DNA of 64,000 bases, taken from positions 5,208,001 to 5,272,000 of the forward strand of contig NZ_JALRMO010000001.1 of assembly GCF_023276405.1 (NCBI RefSeq). The letters are read 5' to 3'. Below, one piece after another: positions 16,670-24,208 of this stretch; the stretch's first letter is position 1, and the number at the start of each line of letters is the position of its first letter. This DNA is from Paenibacillus hamazuiensis. GTDB taxonomy: Bacteria; Bacillota; Bacilli; Paenibacillales; NBRC-103111. Position numbers and translations under genes: made by a program. Under the pieces are notes generated by a model. The model saw only the letters and a list, made by a program, of their open reading frames with translations. It was not told the DNA's origin and did not search any database.

Positions 16670-17782
16670 TCAATACTTGCCTAGCTCCTTTTGGGCGTGT
16701 TCAAGGAAGGAGGTATTGATCACTTTACTGAGATCGACATCCGTTTTGATCAAGCCCTCGGATTTATACCAATCGTAATCCGACTGAAGGGAAGCTTTGT
16801 TGATATTCCCCGAAGGGTCGATTCCCGCCGGAACCATCTGCTTATATAGCGCCGTTTCTTTGACTGTCGTATATTTGGTTAATATATTTACGATCTCGTC
16901 AAACCCTTTTTGCTTGAAAAAGGCATCGTTGTAATCGCGTACCCCCTTCAAATAAGCGGTCATGAAACGATCGGCCGCATCCGGGGACTCTTTGGCGAAC
17001 TTGGACGAATAAAACAATACGCCTGTTTGCGCTTCGGGTATGACATCGTTCACACCTTTCCATTTCACGGCCAGATTGCTTTGAACGAAGCGTGAAACGA
17101 ACGGCTCCGGAATGAAGCCGACGTCGATAGCCCCGCTGCCGAAGGCGGTGCCCATGTTCGGGAAAGTCATCTCGACGACCTCGACATCCTTAAAAGTAAG
17201 ATTGCCTTTCTTGAGCGCGACGGAAAGCTGGGCGGCGTTGGAACCGGTTTTCGACACGACGGCGATTTTTTTGCTGCGTAAATCCTCGAAGCTTTTCAGC
17301 TTGCCGGAATCGACCAAATCCTTGCGGGCCATCATCACGACGTAATCGCTGCTGCTTCCTACGCGACCTTTGTCGGCAACGACCTGAATGTCAAAGCCGC
17401 GGCCAAGCGCATTGTAAAATCCGGCGCTGATCCCGCCCCCGCCTACATCAAGCTGTCCTGCCGTAAGAGGGGCGATCATGTCGGCCCCGGTTTCAAAGGC
17501 GACGTCTTCCACGTCCAGATTTTGCTGTTTAAAATAACCTTTCTCGATCGCGATATAAATCGGAGCGTCCGATATCGATTTTAAGTGGCCGACCTTAAGC
17601 TTGACCGTTTTGGCGGGTTCGCTTTTGGCCGTCCCGGCTGCAGCGGGCTGTACGCCTGTCGGCGGGTTTTCGCTCTTAGCGGCCGGCGCCGTTCCGCCTC
17701 CGGCACCGCAAGCGGAGACGATCAGCAGGCTTGCCAGCAACAAGGCTGCGAAATGATGTTTACCGAACGTTGTTTTTCTCAT
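16670..17782 (-). CDS. ABC transporter substrate-binding lipoprotein, SsuA/TauA (NMT1) family
   Basis: The 370-residue protein has a lipoprotein signal (LLIVSACGAGGG, Cys ~25), an Ala/Pro-rich linker, then the NMT1/SsuA fold: VKLKVGHLKSISDAPIYIAIEKGYF, GADMIAPLTAGQLDVGGGGISAGFYNA and GAIDVGFIPEPFV. Such proteins bind sulfonates, aromatic acids, riboflavin or pyrimidine-like ligands. I chose the ATG at 17782 (GGAG ten bases before); the first ATG at 17791 is too close to that site. The gene overlaps the 3' end of the enoyl-CoA hydratase gene by 23 bases and is last in the minus-strand operon. Confidence 0.9.
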   Translation of the reverse strand: MRKTTFGKHHFAALLLASLLIVSACGAGGGTAPAAKSENPPTGVQPAAAGTAKSEPAKTVKLKVGHLKSISDAPIYIAIEKGYFKQQNLDVEDVAFETGADMIAPLTAGQLDVGGGGISAGFYNALGRGFDIQVVADKGRVGSSSDYVVMMARKDLVDSGKLKSFEDLRSKKIAVVSKTGSNAAQLSVALKKGNLTFKDVEVVEMTFPNMGTAFGSGAIDVGFIPEPFVSRFVQSNLAVKWKGVNDVIPEAQTGVLFYSSKFAKESPDAADRFMTAYLKGVRDYNDAFFKQKGFDEIVNILTKYTTVKETALYKQMVPAGIDPSGNINKASLQSDYDWYKSEGLIKTDVDLSKVINTSFLEHAQKELGKY

Positions 17783-18554
17783 GGTTGTCATGCTCCTTTT
17801 GATGATTGGTCTGTTGTTTAAACATCCGTGCACGATCCGCAAACCCGGCGGAAGCTTCGATTCTGGAGCGGGCTGCGTCGATCTCGGCCGTTTGCGCCAA
17901 TACGGCGCCATTGACGGCCGCCCGGATCAAGCGGGTCGTCTCGCGTACTCCCGGGACCGGGAGAGCCGCGATTTGAGCGGCCAGCCCGTTCGCTTCCTCC
18001 AATACGTCGCCGGCCGCGATTCGATTAATCAACCCGATGCGCAATGCTTCGGAGGCGGGAATCGTATGGCCGGCAAGCATTAATTCCGCGGCAATGCCGG
18101 AAGGTATGAGCAGCGGCAGACGGATGGCGCTGATGCCGGAGATCATGCCGTGCTTCACCTCCGGGAAGCCGAGAATCGTATTTTCCGCGGCAATGCGGAT
18201 GTCGCAGTGGATGGCGAGCGTCAGCCCCATCCCGATGCAGTAGCCATGCAGGGCGGCAATCACTGGTTTGTCCAGCGGCGTGACCAGACCGGGCAACGAC
18301 CGCTGAAGATGATCGGTGGAAACCGTCTTTCCCGTTGCCGACATCTCTTTCAAATCGGACCCGGCGCAGAAAGCCCGGTTCCCGGCTCCCGACAGCACGA
18401 TGACCCGAACCTCGGGGTCTGCCGCCGCCTCGGCCCAGATTTCGCCGAGCCTGAGCTTGGCTTCGGCGTCCAGCGCATTCAGCGAATCGGGACGATTCAG
18501 AATGACCGAGGCGACCCCGTCTTTCCGTTTGTCATAAACAACTTTTTGAGACAT
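17760..18554 (-). CDS. Enoyl-CoA hydratase/isomerase-family protein
   Basis: The 264-residue crotonase has the oxyanion-hole segments NRAFCAGSDLKEM and HGYCIGMGLTLAIHCDIRIAAENTILGFPEVKHGMI. The usual first catalytic Glu after GGG is not obvious in GYCIGMGLTLA, while the second region (GFPEVKHG) retains a Glu. This leaves open hydratase, isomerase or hydrolase activity. The ATG at 18554 follows AAAAGGAG; the longer in-frame extension is non-coding. A crotonase encoded within an importer operon indicates that the substrate is processed as a CoA thioester. Confidence 0.88.
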   Translation of the reverse strand: MSQKVVYDKRKDGVASVILNRPDSLNALDAEAKLRLGEIWAEAAADPEVRVIVLSGAGNRAFCAGSDLKEMSATGKTVSTDHLQRSLPGLVTPLDKPVIAALHGYCIGMGLTLAIHCDIRIAAENTILGFPEVKHGMISGISAIRLPLLIPSGIAAELMLAGHTIPASEALRIGLINRIAAGDVLEEANGLAAQIAALPVPGVRETTRLIRAAVNGAVLAQTAEIDAARSRIEASAGFADRARMFKQQTNHQKEHDNHEKNNVR

Positions 18555-18570
18555 GTACAGGACTCCTTTT

Positions 18571-19404
18571 TTAAACGTGATTTCGCCAGGGCAAAAGTTT
18601 TGCCTCCAGCTCGTCCAGAAGCAGCAGAGTGATAAATCCGAGGAGGGCAATGACGAACAAGCCGACAAACATTTGTTCAATGGAGAATACTTGCCAGGAG
18701 CTCCAGATCATATAGCCGATACCCGATTTAGCTCCGACGAATTCGGCGGCTACGACGAGCAGCAGAGCGGTCCCCCAGGCCAGCTTGATCCCGGCAAATA
18801 TAACCGGCAGCGCCGCCGGAATAACGATCGTTCTGAAGACGGCAAGCCGCTTCGCTCCGAATTCTTTCCCCACATCCAAATAAATGGCCGGCACGCCCAT
18901 CGCTCCGGTCATGGTATTGACGGCGACAATAAAGAAAACGCCGATGGCGATAATCGCGTATTTGGAAGCTTCCCCGAACCCGAAAATAAACAGGATGAGA
19001 GGTAATATGGCGATTTTCGGTATAGGGTATATCGCGGCGATCAGCGGGTTGAGCAAATATCTGACAAGAACCGACTGCCCCATCAGGATGCCGACCAGCA
19101 GACCGGGAACGGCGCCGAAGGCGAAGCCGACCACAATGCGGGTCAAGCTGATGGCGACATCACTCAGCAGCTGTCCGTTTGCCGCAAGCGTCCAAAACGT
19201 TACGGCAATTTGTGTAGGTGCGGCAAAAAAACGGGTGTCGATCCAACCTAGGCGCGCGAGCAATTCCCACAGCAGCAGCAGCAAAAACGGCATGGAAAGC
19301 GAGAGGCCCCGGTTCAAAAGCTTCTGCCTGCGGTTTTCCTTCAGCAATTTTTCGGCGATGCGCACTGCCTCGGGATTTGGTTCAAGAGATGGGCTCAGAC
19401 TCAT
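18571..19404 (-). CDS. ABC transporter permease, SsuC/TauC family
   Basis: The 277-residue membrane protein has six helices and the family signature GVPAIYLDVGKEFGAKRLAVFRTIVIPAALP in its cytoplasmic loop (quoted span ~178-208 in parts: EFGAKRLAVFRTIVIPAALP). It forms the channel of an SsuABC-type importer. Its start overlaps the stop of the ATPase gene by four bases, and the hydratase gene follows after 16 bases. Confidence 0.9.
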   Translation of the reverse strand: MSLSPSLEPNPEAVRIAEKLLKENRRQKLLNRGLSLSMPFLLLLLWELLARLGWIDTRFFAAPTQIAVTFWTLAANGQLLSDVAISLTRIVVGFAFGAVPGLLVGILMGQSVLVRYLLNPLIAAIYPIPKIAILPLILFIFGFGEASKYAIIAIGVFFIVAVNTMTGAMGVPAIYLDVGKEFGAKRLAVFRTIVIPAALPVIFAGIKLAWGTALLLVVAAEFVGAKSGIGYMIWSSWQVFSIEQMFVGLFVIALLGFITLLLLDELEAKLLPWRNHV

Positions 19405-20282
19405 GCAGTCGGCTCCTTTCCTTCGGTCGTCGCCTTGTCGTAACCTGCGAGTCCGCTCGCTTTTACAACCTCATCCTTCAGCAGCTCCCAGAGCCTGGAC
19501 GTAAGCGCGCTGAATTCCGGCGTGTTCGTCAATCGGTGGGACCTCGGACGCGGGAAGCTTACCTGAACTTCCGCTTTGATTCGGCCCGGATGGGCGGAAA
19601 AGACAAGAATGCGATCTCCGAGCAGTACGGCTTCCTGAAGACTGTGCGTCACGTAGACGACGGTTTTTTTATTTTCGTCCCAAATGCGGAGCAGCTCTTC
19701 CTGCAGGATCAGCTTCGTTTGCTCGTCCAGCGCGGCAAACGGCTCGTCCATCAGCAGCACCTCGGGGTCGTTGGCAAACGCCCTGGCGATGCTCACCCGC
19801 TGCTTCATACCCCCGGACAGTTCATGGGGATAAGCCTGAGCGAATTTGGCGAGCCCGACCTTGCCGAGATACTCCTCCGCCTTTGCCAGTGCGGTCCGCT
19901 TGTTCACTCCGCGCACCCGCAAGCCGTATGCGACGTTATCGATCACCTTCATCCACGGAAAAATCGAGCGTTCCTGAAAGACCATCGAATGAAGAGGACG
20001 GCTCCGATCTGTCGCCTCGATACGAACTTCGCCGGAAGTCGGCATTTCCAGCCCGGCCAAAATGCGCAGCAGCGTTGTTTTGCCGCATCCGCTCGGTCCT
20101 ACGATGACCAGGAATTCACCGTCGCGCACCGTCACATTCGTTTCCGTCAAGGCGCGGGTCAGCCTGTTATCGGCAACGAACACCTTGCCGACGCCGCGTA
20201 TCGCAATTTTCGCTTCGTCCCGCAGCGGTTCAGGCTCTTTGCTTGTCGGTGAGCCGGAACCGGAATAAATGACTGAACTCAT
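19401..20282 (-). CDS. ABC transporter ATP-binding protein, SsuB/TauB family
   Basis: The ~293-residue ATPase has Walker A GPSGCGKTT, Q-loop VFQERSIFPW, signature LSGGMKQRVSIARA, Walker B VLLMDEPFAALD and the H-loop VTHSLQEA. The SsuB/TauB/NrtD group powers uptake of sulfonates, nitrate or aromatic acids. The ATG at 20282 has GAGGA nine bases upstream; the GTG three codons earlier is too close. The gene lies 45 bases after the second HpaB-type gene. Confidence 0.92.
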   Translation of the reverse strand: MSSVIYSGSGSPTSKEPEPLRDEAKIAIRGVGKVFVADNRLTRALTETNVTVRDGEFLVIVGPSGCGKTTLLRILAGLEMPTSGEVRIEATDRSRPLHSMVFQERSIFPWMKVIDNVAYGLRVRGVNKRTALAKAEEYLGKVGLAKFAQAYPHELSGGMKQRVSIARAFANDPEVLLMDEPFAALDEQTKLILQEELLRIWDENKKTVVYVTHSLQEAVLLGDRILVFSAHPGRIKAEVQVSFPRPRSHRLTNTPEFSALTSRLWELLKDEVVKASGLAGYDKATTEGKEPTA

Positions 20283-20327
20283 GTTGCTCACTCCTCGCTG
20301 TCCTTTGCTTGGATAATCGGGAAAATA

Positions 20328-21758
20328 TCAAGATGGCTTTGAATTTGCATGAACGAGTCTCCATACCGGCTCCGTCAGCGTTTCTATAGGGTACGTTTCG
20401 TAATGGTCGGCATAGCCCTGCACCGGATCTCCCCATAAAAATTGTTCATACAGCGTGCGGCGGGCCGCCAGCGGGCTGCCGACCAAATCCCACGCCAGCT
20501 TTACCAGCTTGGTGCGGCTGAAGGCGTCGCGGTCGGTTCCACCGTAATACTCGCGGAGAAAATGTCCGACGGGCCCGCCAAAATCGGCAAGCCGGGCAGG
20601 CCTTTGCAAAAGGGAATCAGCTCCGATCTGCCGCACAATCTCGATGGCGCGGGGATAAAACCGTGCGCCCAAGCTGCATGCTGTCCGCAAAGGCTGCTCG
20701 TCGGGGAGCCAAACCCGATCATAGCTTGGACGGCTCGGATGCTCCGCCGCTACAAGCAGCCCTTTCAGCGTCTCGAGTTGAATCATCAGCTCGCCCATTT
20801 TTTCCTGGATATGCAGGAGCGTCTTCGTCTCTGAAGCGGAGACGAGTGCGTGGCCTACTGCGGCTATAAACTCAAGATGTCCGAACAGCCGAACCACTGC
20901 CTGATGACGTCCTAACGCTGAACCCGCCGGACTGCGCCAAAGGCGATGCAGCGCCTCAGGATCGTTTTTCACAAAAACGCGGTCCCAGGAAACGAGCACT
21001 TCATCAAAAACAAGCACGGCGTCCATTTCCGCAAAGCGCGCGCTGACAGGCGCATCGTCCCGTTCGCCCGACCGGATAGATTCCCGGCAAACGATGTGTA
21101 ACCCCGGCGTACAGGTGCTTACAGCAAACATGGGGCTGTCGGTTCTCCTGGAAAACCGTGATCCGGGATCATGGAAGGAGACTAAAATTTCATCGGCATA
21201 GGGAGCATTTGTCGCTGCCATCCGGGCCCCGCTGACAATGATGCCTTCCTTCGTCTCACGTACGATGCGCAGCCCGGGACCGGTTTCTCCCGCAGTGGCG
21301 GCGCGGGATTGCGGATCGCCAGAGGCGGCGGCGCATATCAGATCACGGTCTCTAACATGCTTGTAGTAGGCCTCCAACTTGGAGGCGTACTCCGAACCGA
21401 GGCCGGAATCATGCCGTGCAGCATAATGGCCGGTAAGCACGGAGCGAATATACTGAGATGGGCCGTCCGCCATTCCGAAGGTCTCATCCGGATCAAATCG
21501 GAATGCTTGGTGTCGGCGAAACAAATCCTCCTTCGATTCCGGTACGAGAAAAGCCATATGGGCCCGCTGCTTATCCTCTACCTTGTAAGTCAACAGATCC
21601 ATCGTCCCGGGCTCTTCCTGCCGATCCAGCATGGAGGCGATGAGCCGCGCCGTTGCCGCAAAGGCGGGGTGCCGGGCAATTCGGTCTACGGACTGCTCGC
21701 CGAGCCAAACTTTGCGGCCGTCATTCAATCGTTCCATGTATCGCTCGCCTAAGCTCAT
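20328..21758 (-). CDS. HpaB-family FADH2-dependent monooxygenase, paralogue 2
   Basis: The 476-residue protein has the 4-hydroxyphenylacetate 3-hydroxylase layout: N-terminal acyl-CoA-dehydrogenase-like helical part (GRKVWLGEQSVDRIARHPAF), middle beta-barrel (ADEILVSFHDPG, FAEMDAVLVFDEVLVSWDRVFV) and C-terminal four-helix bundle (LEFIAAVGHALVSA). No Fe-S cysteine set is present, so it is not a 4-hydroxybutyryl-CoA dehydratase. At the position of the family's Arg-x3-Tyr substrate motif it reads G99-PSQ-Y103, losing the Arg, and the usual His after the YY..vR helix is absent. It therefore probably acts on something other than a simple p-hydroxyphenyl acid. Its start overlaps the upstream paralogue by four bases. 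Confidence 0.87.
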   Translation of the reverse strand: MSLGERYMERLNDGRKVWLGEQSVDRIARHPAFAATARLIASMLDRQEEPGTMDLLTYKVEDKQRAHMAFLVPESKEDLFRRHQAFRFDPDETFGMADGPSQYIRSVLTGHYAARHDSGLGSEYASKLEAYYKHVRDRDLICAAASGDPQSRAATAGETGPGLRIVRETKEGIIVSGARMAATNAPYADEILVSFHDPGSRFSRRTDSPMFAVSTCTPGLHIVCRESIRSGERDDAPVSARFAEMDAVLVFDEVLVSWDRVFVKNDPEALHRLWRSPAGSALGRHQAVVRLFGHLEFIAAVGHALVSASETKTLLHIQEKMGELMIQLETLKGLLVAAEHPSRPSYDRVWLPDEQPLRTACSLGARFYPRAIEIVRQIGADSLLQRPARLADFGGPVGHFLREYYGGTDRDAFSRTKLVKLAWDLVGSPLAARRTLYEQFLWGDPVQGYADHYETYPIETLTEPVWRLVHANSKPS

Positions 21759-23215
21759 TGCGGAACCTCCTCACTTGCAACCGGCAGCTTCCAAAATCGT
21801 TCCAACCGCCGTTCCAAAAACGTTTTATCGGATGCCAGGTATTGAATGGCATACATTCGCGACGGGTCCCCGGCGTAAAATCTTTCGTACAATTCATGAC
21901 GGGAGCCGAGCGGACTGCCCACGATATCCCAAGCCGCCTTAAACAGCTTTATTTTGTCCGAGGCCGAAATGTTTGCCCCCCGGTAATAAGCTTCCAGATA
22001 TGGCCGAATGTCGCCGCCGTTCTCCACTGTCGTAGAAGGAGTCTGGGTATAACCGCCGGCTCCGATTTGCTGCAATATTTCAATCGCTCTCGGATAAAAT
22101 CTCATTCCGAGATTGCGGGCGGTCTGCAGGGGAACAGGCGAAGGCGTCAACATACCGAAGTCGTCCCTTCTCGGAGCAAGCTCCGACGCATGCAGCAGTC
22201 CTTTGATCGTTTCGACCTGCGTGATCAGCTCGCCCAATTTCTCCTGTACGTTTAGAAAGCGGTGAACGCCGATCGCTTCGGCTATGGCGAAGCCGAGTCC
22301 GGCGATGAATTCCAGCTTGGATACCAAGCGCACAACCGTTTGATGAAAGGTCAGCGCATTGCTTTTCAATGAGTTGTAAAATTTCCATACCGCTTCCGGA
22401 TTTCGATGCAGCAGCACCCGTTCCCAAGGAATAAATACATCGTCAAACACGATGACCGCATCCATCTCGTCAAAACGGGCGCTGATCGGATATTCGTCGC
22501 TATCGGTTGAAGCATAAGAAGAGCGGCATATCATATGAAGCCCCTGTGCATTTAGAGGAACAATTAACGCATGAGCATACTCGGGGTGGGTATCTTCGAT
22601 CCGGTAATTCGGAGCGATAATTAAATCGTGTGCGTATGGAGCTCCGGTAGCAACGGTTTTGGCACCTTTAATATAGACGCCCTCGCTTGTTTCGCGGACG
22701 ATTCTTAAATGCGCATCTTCGTCGCTAACTCCGGCGGCATCCTTGGAACGGTCGATTTGAGGATTGCCAAACGCTTGGATGATAAAACGGTCTTCATCTC
22801 TCGCCCACTCGTAATAACGGCGAATTTTCTCCGGATATTGCCCGTCGAACGGGCGAAATAAATCGCTGGTGGCATGCCAGCTCGTGATCAGCGTACGGCC
22901 GAATTCGGACAATCTGCTCATGACTCCATACGTGGCGTCCGCCCAAATTTTAAAAGCTTCTTTTCGCTGCTTCAAGTGCTCCGGCGCAGTCGGCACCAAA
23001 AAAGCGTTGTGAACATATTCACCGGTTCCGGGACTGCGGAATCCGATTTTCTCCTGAACTCCCGGCTCGCTGAGCATGTCGAACAGCTTCTTAAGCGTGT
23101 GCAATGTTCCTGCAAAAGCGGGATGCACCGTAATATCTTCGACCCGCTTTCCGTCCAGCCAAACGTTGCGGCCGTCTCTTAAACTCTCAACGAATTTGTT
23201 TCCTCTGGTAGTCAT
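21755..23215 (-). CDS. HpaB-family FADH2-dependent monooxygenase, paralogue 1
   Basis: The 486-residue protein is homologous along its length to its downstream neighbour. Landmarks are GRNVWLDGKRVEDITVHPAF, YYEWARDEDRFI, GAKTVATGAPYAHDLII, FDEMDAVIVFDDVFIPWERVLLHRN and the C-terminal bundle. At the substrate motif it has R101-LSE-F105: the Arg is kept but the Tyr is Phe, the reverse of paralogue 2. The family needs reduced flavin from a separate reductase, and none is encoded in the window. It is the first gene of the minus-strand operon; GGAGG lies nine bases before the ATG. A leader with an intrinsic terminator precedes it. Confidence 0.88.
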   Translation of the reverse strand: MTTRGNKFVESLRDGRNVWLDGKRVEDITVHPAFAGTLHTLKKLFDMLSEPGVQEKIGFRSPGTGEYVHNAFLVPTAPEHLKQRKEAFKIWADATYGVMSRLSEFGRTLITSWHATSDLFRPFDGQYPEKIRRYYEWARDEDRFIIQAFGNPQIDRSKDAAGVSDEDAHLRIVRETSEGVYIKGAKTVATGAPYAHDLIIAPNYRIEDTHPEYAHALIVPLNAQGLHMICRSSYASTDSDEYPISARFDEMDAVIVFDDVFIPWERVLLHRNPEAVWKFYNSLKSNALTFHQTVVRLVSKLEFIAGLGFAIAEAIGVHRFLNVQEKLGELITQVETIKGLLHASELAPRRDDFGMLTPSPVPLQTARNLGMRFYPRAIEILQQIGAGGYTQTPSTTVENGGDIRPYLEAYYRGANISASDKIKLFKAAWDIVGSPLGSRHELYERFYAGDPSRMYAIQYLASDKTFLERRLERFWKLPVASEEVPQ

Positions 23216-23251
23216 AAGCTGTGGCCTCCATCATCTTCGCTGCAAATGAAC

Positions 23252-23336
23252 AAAAAAAAGACACAGTTGTTCATGGAATGCCCATGACAGTGTGTCTCCG
23301 GTGGTCCGGTAGATTTAGTATTCCTATAAGATTTCT
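23252..23336 (-). promoter_or_regulatory. Transcribed leader with intrinsic terminator (attenuator or riboswitch candidate) of the hpaB-like operon
   Basis: Between the promoter at 23343-23371 and the first gene lies a hairpin pairing TGTGTCT (23291-23297) with AGACACA (23259-23265). Inside it is a second stem, CATGG/CCATG. On the minus strand it is followed directly by eight Ts. A CCGG-ACCA-CCGG element sits just upstream of it in the transcript. The upstream rhamnose operon has its own separate terminator (23375-23415), so this second terminator belongs to the leader. It matches no riboswitch class I know. Confidence 0.6.
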
Positions 23337-23342
23337 TGGTTA

Positions 23343-23371
23343 ATTCTATATTGGTCCTCTTATTTTGTCAA
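23343..23371 (-). promoter_or_regulatory. Near-consensus sigma-A promoter of the hpaB-like operon
   Basis: Reading leftward, TTGACA (23371-23366), 17 bases, TAGAAT (23348-23343). The predicted transcript start is near 23336, giving a leader of about 120 bases to the ATG at 23215. Confidence 0.75.
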
Positions 23372-23374
23372 TAA

Positions 23375-23415
23375 CGAAAAAAAGAACCTGAACGTTACTC
23401 CACACGTTCAGGTTC
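23375..23415 (-). terminator. Intrinsic terminator of the rhamnose operon
   Basis: A 12-bp stem, GAACCTGAACGT (23384-23395) and ACGTTCAGGTTC (23404-23415), is followed on the minus strand by a run of seven Ts, just after the DeoR-type gene. Confidence 0.85.
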
Positions 23416-23421
23416 CTTTTT

Positions 23422-24183
23422 TTACACGGTAATCACGGTGATGCCCCGTTCTTGCAGACGCTCCACGATTTCCGGAGCGATGCGGTTGTCCGTTATAATC
23501 ACGTCGACCTCGGACAAATCGGCCACCTGCGTAAACGCCTGCACTCCGAACTTGCTGGAGTCGGCAAGCAAAACGACTTCGTCGGCCGTGCCGATCATCC
23601 GTTCTTTGATGCGGGCTTGCAGCTCGTTCGACTCGCTGATCCCGCGGTCCAGATGGACGCCCTTGCAGGACAGGAACACCTTATCCACATGGTAAGCATT
23701 CAGAGACCGTTCGGCGAGCGGCCCCACATAAGACAAAGAGCGCTGCGCCAATATGCCTCCCGTCGAGATGACCTCGATCTTCTCCTTGCTGCTAAGCTCC
23801 ATGGCGACCTTAATTGAGTTGGTAAGGACGGTCAAAGGAATGTCCGGCACCTCGGCGGCCATATACCAGGCCGTGGAGCTGGCATCCAGAAGGATGCGGT
23901 CCTTCGGTCGGATCCGGCCGATCGCGGCCTGCGCGATCCGCTTCTTCTCCTCGGCATGGGTGATTTCCCGCTCGAAGTAGGGAATTTCCGGCTGCTGGTC
24001 GCTTTTCACGCTGACCGCGCCTCCGTGCGAGCGGCGCAGGCGGCCCGCTTGCTCCAGCCGGTCCAGGTCGCGGCGAATCGTCTCCTCCGTCACCTGGAAC
24101 AGCTCGCTCAGCTCGGAAACCCGGATGGAGCCCCGCTCGTTTACCAAACTTACAATTTTGTCAAAACGCTCTGCAGCTAGCAT
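23422..24183 (-). CDS. rhaR: DeoR/GlpR-family regulator of the rhamnose locus
   Basis: The 253-residue protein has an N-terminal DeoR helix-turn-helix (RFDKIVSLVNERGSIRVSELSELF ... EETIRRDLDRLEQAGRLRRSHGGA, described in parts) and a C-terminal sugar-phosphate sensor domain (ILLDASSTAWYMA, TNSIKVAMEL, STGGIL, DKVFLSCKG). It corresponds to RhaR (YulB) of Bacillus subtilis, which represses the rhamnose genes until rhamnulose-1-phosphate appears. Here it is the last gene of the unit, 25 bases after rhaB, and ends in a strong terminator. The gene symbol rests on context as well as family. Confidence 0.85.
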   Translation of the reverse strand: MLAAERFDKIVSLVNERGSIRVSELSELFQVTEETIRRDLDRLEQAGRLRRSHGGAVSVKSDQQPEIPYFEREITHAEEKKRIAQAAIGRIRPKDRILLDASSTAWYMAAEVPDIPLTVLTNSIKVAMELSSKEKIEVISTGGILAQRSLSYVGPLAERSLNAYHVDKVFLSCKGVHLDRGISESNELQARIKERMIGTADEVVLLADSSKFGVQAFTQVADLSEVDVIITDNRIAPEIVERLQERGITVITV

Positions 24184-24208
24184 GACTTACCTCTTTTCAC
24201 AGACTGTA

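Noticed and set aside
20328-23215. 4-hydroxybutyryl-CoA dehydratase for the HpaB-type genes
   Set aside because: That branch of the superfamily needs a set of Cys and His ligands for a [4Fe-4S] cluster, which is absent in both proteins.
23252-23336. Known riboswitch (SAM, TPP, FMN, T-box) in the hpaB leader
   Set aside because: None of the consensus cores of these classes is present; only the promoter, stems and terminator are supported.
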